Origin: Hemileia vastatrix
Taxonomy: Eukaryota > Basidiomycota > Pucciniomycetes > Pucciniales > Zaghouaniaceae
NCBI GenBank assembly: GCA_030280995.1
Contig: JASXTE010000005.1
Coordinates: 28,057,501 to 28,121,500 of the forward strand
Direction: 5' to 3'
DNA length: 64,000 nt
The notes beneath the pieces are model-generated. The model saw nothing but the letters and a program-made list of their open reading frames with translations, was not told the DNA's origin and did not search any database. Both the position numbers and the translations under genes were made by a program. This document shows positions 1 through 10,806 of this stretch, piece after piece; the first letter of the stretch is position 1, and each line of letters begins with the position of its first letter.

Positions 1-1061
1 TGAGGATTTAAAAGTCTGAGTTGTTGAGGATTTAGAGATGCAAGATATAAGGGAGAATAACAGTCATTCGGCAAACCCCGGGGGACATGAGAAGGATTAA
101 GGTTAGGGGATAATGTTGAAACCAAACTGATTCTTTTGTACAAGGCCAAGTCCTTTAGCACACTGCCAGAGTAGGTTGAATTATCTCGAATATCAAAGTG
201 TTGTTGGTCAAGATATTGTGCAACTTTAGAAAAATCTTCAGACCTCCATTGCATTAAGATACGTCTTAACGATCCATCATTATCAATTTCGGTGTCTGAA
301 CAACATTTGATGTTTGTGAAAAGGTTGTGATAAGTTTCACAATGTGGAAGTTGTTTAAGAAGTTTAGTTCGGTTAACTGAATTCTAAGAATCTTTGTTAT
401 TTGAAATAAAGGTCATAAATAAAAACGGTTGAAAAAAAAGGGATTTTCATACTTTTTTTTTTATTCTATATTTATGCTTTCTCACTTTGATTATTTCTTG
501 AGAGCTATGAGAATCCTTCCCAAGTCTTAATCTATCAGCATGACCTAAAAACCAACGGTGAAGAACTCCTATTTGATTTGAGAAGCTAATTTGAGTTGAG
601 TCAATTGGATATGCAATCAAATTATTGGTTTTTAAGGCATTGTCCCAGTGTTTAATGAGAATATTTGCCAAGACCTGGTTCCATTTGTCAAACCAATCTA
701 GGTTCCAAGCAAAAGTTGATCCTGGGAAACCACACATGCGAAGGTGCTCAATAAAAGATTCACGGAAAATTGGTGGAAACTTTTCTGAAACCGCTGAATT
801 TGATTCTGGATGAGGTAGTTCAAAGGCAATGTTGCAAGAATTCATGTCGAATGATGAAAATCTGTCTAATTGCTCTTCAGTAGGGTTTTGTTTCCATCCA
901 TTTGATTCTGGTGACATATCCAAAAGTGAACGACAAAAATTGTGTATAGATCTACAAAAGTGAGAATTGAATGGAGGCAAAGTCTCATTAAAAATTCTAT
1001 TAAGTGTTCTTGTGTTTGTGGGCAGGTTTCCATGAGGAAAGTAAGAGCTACTAGGGTTCAT
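1..1061 (-). CDS. partial gene, transposon accessory protein paralogous to the one at 5942-7619
   Basis: Two exons are visible on the minus strand: 1061-453, then a GT..AG intron (452-384), then 383 to 1, open through the window edge. I start at the ATG at 1061 because the residues upstream look like leader sequence; 1088 is an alternative. I do not recognise a named domain. The protein aligns by eye with the 515-aa protein at 5942-7619. Shared features are a GF..TF.W block followed by WNQV, a basic stretch ending at the intron, and a late block with LP.(N/D)CYS followed by leucines. The intron falls at the corresponding place in both genes, which argues for common descent. The Tnp2 transposase starts 1.1 kb away on the other strand, so a transposon accessory (TnpA-like) role is likely but inferred. 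The 3' end lies outside the window. Confidence 0.6.
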
Positions 1062-1088
1062 AAATAATAAGATTAAGAAAGTGTTCAA

Positions 1089-2136
1089 TTAAATTAAACA
1101 AAGAGGAAGGATAAATTGTTGAGCTCCAAAACTTTATGATCAAAGTTGATTTAAGGAGAAATATCACAAAAATTAAGAATAAGAAATATTTCGACTTTAT
1201 GGAATTATAATATGCATAAATTATATTTTTATATGCAACTTGAACTCAAAAGGAATGGTATAAAATAAAGAGAATGATTATGTGATAAAAGCAGACTCAT
1301 TTAAGAAACGGATTTTTTTTTCTTTTCAAAAAATTCTTCCACAAAAATAATTTGTTAAATGTGAGGCTATGTTCATTTTTTGATTACCAAAAAATTATTT
1401 TTGGTCCAATATGATAGTAATACATATTCTTTTGAGTAATTTTTTTCAACCTGAATAAATAGACTAGAGTGTCACTTCATCGCATTTATGTATGAAAAGT
1501 TATACAAGGTTTCAGCTTTTATGTAATTCTTTAAGGTTTACACTTTTGTAGCATCTATTATTTGAGTATTTTTGATTTTTTCTTTATAGAAAATTCTACC
1601 TAGTACAGACCAATTTTCAAGTTGAAAGAAATATGTTTGTGATTGTTTTTTACAAAATATTAAACTTATTTTTGGGTTTAACTTTGATTTTTGGGGTAAT
1701 TTTTTAAATAATTATGTTAAAAATATGGATTACTTTTCTTATAGTCCATAACTAAGAATTTTTATCAAAATCAAATAATTATAGGGTAGTTAGATATAAC
1801 TCAGAAGGCATTTGATAGAAAAATAATTAAGATGCTTGTGCGTACAACAGAATTTTTTCTATGATAGAAAATATTCTGATAAACATGCATGCATTGTTGT
1901 ACAAATGCAGAGAGTATACAGAATACAAATAAAGTAGACTGCATAACTTTAAATTAATATATAATTTATCCGATTAAAAATTAAACATTTAAACTTAAAT
2001 AATTTCAACACATATTCCATCATATTCTTTTGATAAAAAAATGTAGCTTATATTAGCTAGTGCCTTTCAAAAAAAGGAATACCTTCAATCGGTAACTTCG
2101 AATAGCTAACTTATTCCTACAATTATCACAATTACA
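1089..2136. other. AT-rich spacer between divergent transposon genes
   Basis: No supported gene. The stretch separates the left-edge gene (minus) from the transposase (plus), so it probably contains both promoters. I see no clear terminal inverted repeat here. Confidence 0.5.
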
Positions 2137-5100
2137 ATGCCTCCATTTTTTCATGTATGTCAATGTCAAGATCTTGGATGTGTCAATAGAAAGTATCAAA
2201 CTTCTTCTGGGTCCTTTGAAGTTGGTATGGCTTTCAAAAGCTCTAATTCTTATGCAAAACATCAAGAGGAAAGAAATAGGAAGGCCCAGATGGTTATTTC
2301 TTCCAACAATCCACTTAACATTGGAAGTTCCCGCTCCACAGAAACAGTAAGCTGTATATCTATAGTTCAATGTGAGAATTAAAGTCTTTATGATGTTTCA
2401 ATGATTTATTACATAGGGGCAGTTGCTATTGGGGGCAGAAGTATCTTCAACAGTCTCTAGAAACTCAAATCTCGGGGAACGGTATAGCCAAATAATTATG
2501 TGGCAGGCAGCAAAGCTTTCTCTGATTCATCATTTGAGCAAAGAAGGTTGTACTCAATTTTTGGATGAAGAAATTAAGAAGCTCAAACTTCTAGGTGATA
2601 GTGGAATACTGGATTCTGATAGCATTGTCCGCCTGGTCCCACGCTCGATAGATACAGTTTTTAGTCGATTAAAGCTCAATCAATCATTTTTCACTAAAAC
2701 ATGCTGTCCTAAATGCTTTGCTCTTTATGAGTATAACTCTGAATCTCAACCATCTATACTATGTTGCAATCAACCGTTTCTTTCATCATCAAAGCGCTAT
2801 TTAAAAATGTTTGGAGCAGGACAAATTGCAGTTAAATGTGATGAAAGGCTGTATTTGATGGAGGAACATCAAGAACATGTAAAATACTTATCTCTTAAAA
2901 CATTTCATCACCATTCTTTTATCGACTGGCTTAAGGAAAAGATCAAACTGTTCAAATTTGAGCTTCTGATTGAGAAGAAAACCCCTGTGGCAGAACGTGT
3001 AGAGTGTGATTTGATGAAGGATGTTTGTGATGGTTCAATTTGGAAAAACTTTCCCATAACCACTCCAGCTCTGGATAGCAATGATGATGAATATACGATA
3101 ACTTCAGGCAACTTAATGTTTACTTTATATGTCGACTGGTTTAGGCCTGGTGGCAATAGGATTGGAGGTCATCAGAAGTCTGTAGGCAATATTATGATGG
3201 TGTGTATGAACCTACCTCAAGAAGATAGATACAAAATGGAAAATCTTTTTTTGTATTCTATTATACCCGGACCAACAGAACCCACAAGTGAACAGCTTAA
3301 TCACCTTCTAAAACCACTGGTTAATGATCTACAAACTCTATGGGATGGTATATTGATTGAAAAGACACATCTTTATCCATGAGGCCGGAAATTAAGAGTT
3401 GCATTGTTCTCTTTGATAGGTGACATTCCTGCAATACGAAAATTGGCTGGCTTTTCGAGTCACTCTGCAAAAATGTTCTGCTCTTTCTGTAATATCTCTA
3501 AAGATGAAATTAGTGAAAAGAATGTGGGAAATTTTTCATTACGGAATCATGAGGATCATATGTGCTGGGCAACAAAGTGGAAAAATTCTAAGTCACATTG
3601 GGAGCGTGTATCAATTGTTCAAAATCATGGGGTACAATGGAGTGAGCTGAATAACCTTGAATATTGGCGTCCAACTGAATATTGCTCAATTGATGTTATG
3701 CATTCACATATGCTTGGCAACCTAAAAGATCACAGTCTAAGCTATTTTCAAATCCAAAATGCAGCAAAAGATCTAGAAAGAAAGCTGGAAAAGGATAAAA
3801 ATTGGCATGTAAGAGAAGAAGATGATGATTTCTTTTCTGATACTTCACTGCACAAACATTCGAAAAAACGTAGAAGTAGCTTAAGCACCACGAATAATGA
3901 TGATGATGATACAGGACACACGAGACAGCACAAGCGGCAAAGACGTACGAGTTCAAGACAGTCATCAAGTCATCATGGACTAGATAATGAAGGATTGGGA
4001 ACAAATCGATCAAGAAGCCAGAGTAGGTCATCCAGCTCCAAATTTATTCCTCCATATAGCGATGTGGCCTCAGTACAGTCTCAAAGCAGTGACAGTAGGA
4101 ATTCATTGTATAACTTAAGGCAAAGAAGCATTAGCATATCACAGAGTGAAGGATCTCACTCATCAAATGAGACAGCTAGAGATGAAGAAAATAAAAGGAA
4201 AGGTAAGGAGAAAGAAAATGAAGGTAGTAGTAATCCACGAATCACAGCAGCAGAGCTACAGGTTGTATGGAAGATGATTGATCAAGTAAGAAGACCTTCC
4301 TGGCTAACACGAGTTCCAAAATCAGTAGGATCTAAAAAGGCAGGATCCCTCAAGGCAGCAGAATGGCACATGCTGTATACTCTCTACTTCCCTTTGTCAC
4401 TTATACCCCTTTGGTTTGAAAAATTTAAAGAATCTGAATCTTCAGCTTCCTCAGCTGATAAACCAAGAGAATATTATCTTCTCAAGTCACTTGTAACATT
4501 ATGCTCGATCACCAATTTTTTGACATTAAAAAATATACAGACTAATGAGCTTAAAGATCTAGATCAATTTCTGTTAGAGTATCGTGAGTGCCTTGAAGAG
4601 GGTTGGAAGAATATTAATGCAAAGCCAAATCTGCATATCACTCAACATTATCCTGAAATGATAAAGCGTCTTGGTCCACCATCAGGTACAGCTACTTGGT
4701 CTGGAGAGCGGGTGAATCATATATTATCTGAAATTCCAAACAATCACCATCCACGTATGTAATGTTTGTAAGAAATGATTTAAAAACTCAGCTGTGCTAA
4801 TTTATTAATATTTACCACAGGAGAGATACCGCTAACAATGCTCAAACATTGGTATCGGAAGTCTAGGGTATTAGATCTTGGTGAAGCTGAAGATAATGAT
4901 CAATGTGAGACTAAAAAAATCCATATTGATCTCGATAAACAAAACAAATGGATCCATCTAAGTATGGCATTATTTACTAAATGGGTAAGGGCACGAATGG
5001 GAAAAGAAACTTCAAGACGGGCTTTGACACCATCGGAGAAAAGTGGGGATCGGGTAGTTGAAAATGTAGCAAGCATATTGATACATGGAAAGAGGTTTAC

Positions 5101-5515
5101 TAGTTACCATCGACACATTGCTAATTCAACAATTGAATTCTACTATGGAAAAGATAGCCAGTTTGGGCAAATTGATGATCTTTTCAGATCAAAGGAAGAG
5201 ATTGATCAAATATATTTAATAGTAAGTCCTTTCAAAGAGCTCCGTCCAGAAGAAACATCAAAGGATCCCTATGAGCTTTTCCCACAAGTGCATTGTCGGT
5301 TAGTAAGAGTAGCCAAAGCAACTCAAATTGTGATTAAGAAAGATGCAATAATTGGACATGCAGCTACTGTCGAGCACAAAAAAGGAATGTTTGGAATCAA
5401 AGACGAGGTTGTCACTACCATTGGACTGCAGACAGTAGTGAGTGAAAAAATTAATCAAATTTATTTTCTGTTGACTAACATCTTTGTGTTAATTTGGGAT
5501 TCGGGAAATTTGTAG
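2137..5515 (+). pseudogene. Tnp2-family (Transposase_21, CACTA-like) transposase with one in-frame stop
   Basis: Exons are 2137-2346, 2417-4754 and 4821-5515, with GT..AG junctions that keep the frame. The N-terminal exon has a Cys-rich start (C.C.DLGC) as in the zinc-binding head of Tnp2 proteins. The core carries the family hallmarks: YVDWF.PGGNR.GGHQKSVG near 3127-3180, then NLP...RYK.EN and IIPGP.EP (about 3210-3280). After that come GDIPA.RKLAGF, a CSFC knuckle (about 3480), and W.P....SIDVMH (about 3665-3700). A Ser/Asp/Arg-rich low-complexity insert lies at about 3800-4210. An in-frame TGA at 3380-3382 sits between the IIPGP block and the GDIPA block, and coding resumes in the same frame. 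The family performs cut-and-paste transposition in the nucleus. Unless the stop is read through or is a sequence error, this copy is inactive. The third exon's end is uncertain because a further intron may start near 5435. Confidence 0.85.
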
Positions 5516-5941
5516 GATTGGTGATATTTGTAAATGGTGAAAGAAATAATTCAATGCTCGATTAAAAAATGCAATGCATCCAACTTACCTTATCATAAAC
5601 CAGTGAACAATTACTTTGGTTGCTTTTATTGCGAGAGAACCCATGCTTTCAATGAGTCATTTTTATCTTAAATGTAAGAATGAAAGAAATAAAATCATGA
5701 TAATGAGAAATATGATAAAATTTTTACTTAATGAATGATCTTCTTGCTCATTCATCTACTATAAATAGTTTGACCTTCCAACTTTAGCTGATAGCTATAT
5801 ATTATTCACTTTATTTTTCGACAAGAGAACATACACGTTTACAAGACTATATACATAGTATCTTTTTTTACTTTAGCTTTGATAGGTATAAATTTTAACA
5901 ACTGATTATTTTTATTTTATTTTATTTTATTACAGTTCATT
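5516..5941 (+). other. spacer and probable leader intron
   Basis: AT-rich spacer between two co-oriented genes. Its right end, a pyrimidine/TTTTA-rich tract followed by TTATTACAG just before the ATG at 5942, looks like a 3' splice site, so the next gene may have a leader intron. Confidence 0.35.
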
Positions 5942-7619
5942 ATGGATGATAATTTTGAAGGGATGTCTGTTGACCCAACCGATTCTGATTGTTTTCCGCC
6001 TCAACATACTAATACTGGAAATACTCCTCCACCACCCTCTGCTGATCCACCTCCAGATGCATCTCAATCTGTACCACCTAATCCTAACCCACCACCTAAT
6101 CCCAATCCAGGCCAAGAGTCTCATTCAGAACCGAGAAATTTTAATCCCAATCATCCTTCTGCTTCTGAAAGTGCTGATCAGCAAGCTGATCAGCTAGGAA
6201 GAGATTGGGCTAGTGAAGTATTGAGGGAATTTTTCGGAGACCAATCATCATCTGCTCAGCCTAACCAAGGAGCAAGCACAAGTGGAGCAGGTAAGTAAAA
6301 TTTGTAGTGTATTCTTTTATTGAAAAATAACCAATTTAATTAACTTATTTGAATTGTTAGTGAATCCCTCAATCATTATGGGTATCAGTGATTACCACAG
6401 ACTCAATTCAGCAGAGTCTCATGAGCGAGAACGGGGGTTAAGGGCTGTAAGAGGCTTAGTTAGAAGGAATGATGTTCCCAGGAGCTCGGACAGTCTAAAT
6501 AGAAATATTTACCACTTTCTGAAGTATTGTCTTGGGGGACCAACACAAATATCAAAATATCCTGCGAGCCCAACACCTTTGGAGATTGAAAATTGGAAAG
6601 ATTGGAGCCAATTCAAACTAAAAACCATTCAAACTGTCCTAACCCAAGTCCAATCTTCTAACCGTGCCAATTCTGCAGCTGATCGACAATTTCTGATAAC
6701 CAATTCTATAGCCTTCTTGCGATCCAAAATTCGACTACCCGAATTTTTTCCAGCACCTGAGCCTCGAGGACTAAAAGGAGGAGCACCGATCCCACTTTCT
6801 GTCAAAAGAAACTTAGAGCGTGAATTGCAAGAAAAAGGTTTTCGGAAATTCACGTTTGATTGGACTTGCCGTGATTTTTCAGAATCAACTTGGAATCAAG
6901 TCATGGGAAGCATAGTATGCGACCACTGTACCAGATGGCTCACCACCTTGAATACAATCGATCAGTCAAAGCTTCAGTTCACTCAATGTGTTATTGAGAA
7001 ATGGGTAGTTAATAAGGGGAAGGAGATGATAAGGTTGTTTGGGCAAGAAGAGGAAAGGGTAGCAAGAGAAAAGATTGAAAAGAGGGCAAGGGCACAAGTA
7101 AAACGTTATCGGACCAAGGTAAGTTTTTAATTTTACTTTGCTTTTTGTTATTATGAAGCTGATTTAGTTGGAATTCAGATTGCTAGTGCACGCTACAAGT
7201 TAGCAAGAGATCTCTGCAGTGATGTGCCAGGTTTTGTTGTGCTTTTTCATGATACTAGGTGCATCTCTGATATCGAGGAAGGCCCAGCACCAGCCCCAAC
7301 TGCACCTATCCGAGCTATTCCTGGATGGCGAAATCCTGAACTCAATGATTTGTTTAAAAAAATGGATAAGATGACAAAGGACTTAGCCCATACACCAGCT
7401 CAAAAAAAATCAACATTAAAAACATATTCACGGTCATCAGAAAGGACAGTTGCACAAAATGGTATATTCAATGTTCCCAAATACCTCCCCAAGAATTGCT
7501 ATTCAGCAACATTTTTGCAAGGATTATCTGTGAATGAACGTGAGTCACTTGGGGTTGGAGCTGATATTGATCTGGTAAAGATTCGGGAATCAATTAATAG
7601 AGCATCAACATCATCATAA
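5942..7619 (+). CDS. unrecognised 515-aa transposon accessory protein (TnpA-like candidate)
   Basis: Exons 5942-6290, 6361-7118 and 7179-7619 join in frame at GTAAGT..AG introns (total 1548 nt, 515 aa). The first ~115 residues are Pro/Asn/Ser-rich and acidic, probably disordered. The middle part (about residues 117-370) is basic with charged helices and ends in a long Arg/Lys/Glu helix (about 335-368). The C-terminal part has a conserved LPKNCYS segment followed by leucines. The left-edge gene (minus strand) is a diverged paralog with the same intron. It lies 0.4 kb downstream of the transposase on the same strand and just before the palindrome array, an arrangement like the two-gene CACTA elements, where a second protein binds subterminal repeats. 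That function is inferred. No stop or frameshift is seen. Confidence 0.7.
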
Positions 7620-7826
7620 CTTAGGTATAACGGTGATCTTCTGTGTAATATAGCTATCTTATATTGAATTTTATGTATTCTGTTTTTTTTCAAAGCAGCT
7701 TGGTAAATGTTATAAAGTGATATTGAGAGAGAGTAACATTTTATTTAAGAAAAACAAATAATGTATGAGATATAAAAATGTATTTTCAACAAATTGATGG
7801 TCCATACCTCTTTATGTCACATTTAT

Positions 7827-9352
7827 GTATCCATATTAATTTCAATCGAATTTAATGTTGACCAATACATAGTGAATACACGCTATGCCACTTATACTTG
7901 CCAGGCATTGCTACCATTAAATATGCCAGTATCAAAAATTAATTTCGATCGAAATTAATGAGCATGATAATCATGAATTTCTGGAGTCAACTGCTTATTT
8001 TTATGCATGGTGCCTTGCCAACATTAATTTCGATCGAAATTACTTTTGATACTGGCATATTGCATGGTGTCTATTCCTGGAAAGTGTAAGTGGCATAGTG
8101 TGTATTCATTACGTATTGGTCAACATTAATTTCAATAGAATTTAATATTGACATTTTCATATTGAACCCAAACCAGCAAACGACCCAAAAAATTCTTCAT
8201 AAAACTGCTCATTAATTTCGATCGAAATTAGTGAGCACCATATACATATTGAATGGTAGTTATATCTGGTGTGTGTAAGTTGTAAAGCTTGTGTTCAATG
8301 TTTATTGGTCAACATTAATTTTGATTGAAATTAATATTAATGTGTAAATGATATTTACATGCTCAATATGCATTGTAATGTGTTTACTTAACAATAGAGT
8401 GCCCTACTTTTCATCTTACATAAAAATGCTTGGTAGCATGTCAAATTCAATTTTTATTAAAATTAATGTTGACATGTTACCATGCATAACAGTAAGCAAC
8501 TGACTGAATAAATTGATGATAATCATGAACCTTAATTTCGATCGAAATTAATGTTGCCAAGTGCAGATTGAAAAAAAGCTATGCCACTTACACTAGCCAG
8601 GCATATTTACTATTTATTATGTATTGGTCAACATTAATTTTTATAGAAATTAATATGGATATGTAAATTTTATATTTACCCTCAACATGTATAGTAAATT
8701 TCAATACTTAAAAATACTTGCCGTCCTTTACATGTCATGCAAAAAAGCATTATATCATTTCAACATTAATTTTGATCAAAATTAATGTTGGAATGCCATT
8801 ATGCATTGAAACAACTAACTGACTGAAAAAGTTCATGATCAAAATGCTCATTAATTTTGATCAAAATTAATGTTGACCAATAAACATTGAACACAAGCTT
8901 TACAACTTACACACACCAGATATAACTACCATTCAATATGTATATGGTGCTCACTAATTTCGATCGAAATTAATGAGCAGTTTTATGAAGAATTTTTTGG
9001 GTCGTTTGCTGGTTTGGGTTCAATATGAAAATGTCAATATTAAATTCTATTGAAATTAATGTTGACCAATACATAATGAATACACACTATGCCACTTACA
9101 CTTTCCAGGCATATATACATGCAATATGCCAGTATCAAAAGTAATTTCGATCGAAATTAATGTTGGCAAGGCACCATGCATAAAAATAAGCAGTTGACTC
9201 CAGAAATTCATGATTATCATGCTCATTAATTTCGATCGAAATTAATTTTTGATACTGGCATATTTAATGGTAGCTATGCCTGGAAAGTGTAAGTGGCATA
9301 GCATGTATTCATTATGTATTAGTCAACATTAATTTCGATCGAAATTAATATG
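7827..9352. repeat. 1.5-kb imperfect inverted repeat centred near 8588
   Basis: The segment 7827-8345 is closely matched by the reverse complement of 8860-9352, including spacers and palindrome cores; paired core centres sum to about 17,175. Between the arms, 8336-8530 and 8650-8850 look like direct repeats of each other, so the whole has an A-B-B-A' layout. It could extrude as a large cruciform. Confidence 0.8.
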
Positions 9353-9775
9353 GACATGGACTATGCATAAAATTCCTATAAGTATAGGTAAGCTAAGCAG
9401 TTAGATAAACTGGTTTGATCAAGTACACCATATAAAAATTGATGTTTTAATGCCTTGGTTAATTTCGATCAAAATTAATATTAAGCCATGCATGTTGAAT
9501 TTTATCTATGTCTGTGTAGTCCATGTGAAATGGCTTGTATTCAATATGCAGGGGTCTATATTAATTTCGATCGAAATTATGAGGTTCATTGCCTCATAAA
9601 TTTGATGGTTTCTGTCAGTGTTTCATGCATGGTGCCATCTGATACTTGTTGATTCCTATCAAAATTAATTTCAACACCAATATATTGAATACAAACCATG
9701 GCACTTACAGTACTTGGTCATAGCTAAAATTCAATATGCTAGTCTCAAAATTAATTTCGATAGAAATAAATCAGG
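7827..9775. repeat. array of ~20 copies of a CGATCG-centred AT palindrome
   Basis: About twenty copies of the perfect palindrome TTAATTTCGATCGAAATTAA or close variants occur at an average spacing near 100 bp. Approximate centres are 7845, 7948, 8031, 8127, 8219, 8322, 8456, 8543, 8643, 8772, 8858, 8963, 9050, 9148, 9237, 9338, 9467, 9563, 9660 and 9753. Nine keep TTTCGATCGAAA exactly. Most variants change a CG to TG or CA, giving for example TTTTGATCAAAA. The spacers are themselves repeated in both orientations. No coding potential. The array lies between the TnpA-like gene and the 693-aa protein gene, so it could be a multivalent protein-binding region of the transposon. Confidence 0.9.
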
Positions 9776-10806
9776 ATCCATGAAGTTTATCAATAGTGTA
9801 TGAGTTAAGTTTCAAGTCATATGTTTCATCATTTTCTTGCACCCATTTCTAGGTTATCTCAACAATTTTTTTCAAGTTTTATTATATTAATCAAAACTGT
9901 GGTAAGTTGTGAAAAATTAGCTAATCCAAATCTCAAATTGAATATTAATATTTTAATAATTTTGAATGTTGCTTAAGGTATTTCATTGGGTGATTCATAA
10001 TAATATTTTATCAACTTAGTAGTCCTATAACTTTTGAAAAGTAACAATTTTGGTATAGTTAGGGACAACAATGCAATATCTTGTGCAGACTAAGATATAT
10101 TGCAAAATAAAACTATTCAATTTTTTTTTTTCCCTTAGTTGTATCCAAGTTTATCAAAGGTTTGGTCACGGTGCCCACACCCTAGCCTGACACTCCTCCT
10201 GTCACTTAAAAAACACATTCTTATCTTAAATTCTAATGTTACCAATTTTATATTTATAATTCATTTCTTGTTTGATGAGGCATATCAGTATATATGTGAA
10301 TCTCGCATTGTCATCTGAAATTAAATTTAACAAATATTCATAAAGGATTATCCTTTTTTTTCATATAATATACTAATTAAGTGTATCTCCATTGTTTAGG
10401 AGTAAATTCTAATTTAAAAAATTTTGTATTTACCCGTGGCAATTTGAATATGGGATATAAATTTGTTATTATTTGTTTTTCACACTAAAAGTCCCCAAAG
10501 AATTACTAGTATTTTCTGTTAGCTACATCAAATTTCGCTTCAATATAAACAGATTGTGATTTAGCATGTTACTCAGTTTACCCCACTATGAATAATACAT
10601 GTTAAAAAAAGCTCAAATAATATAAAATCCCCCTCTTTATGTTTTCTGTTTCTTTCATCCTCACTTTAATTTTAATCTTATTCAATTTTTTATCCTATTA
10701 AAATATCAACTTCAATTTTCTAGAATAGAGTTTCTTATAATTATTCATCATATTACATCATAATTTTTTGATATCGAATACTTTTTTTTAATATTCATTA
10801 ATCAAT
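9776..10806. other. AT-rich spacer, no gene seen
   Basis: I see no coding region or strong repeat. It precedes the 693-aa protein gene and probably includes its promoter. Confidence 0.5.
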
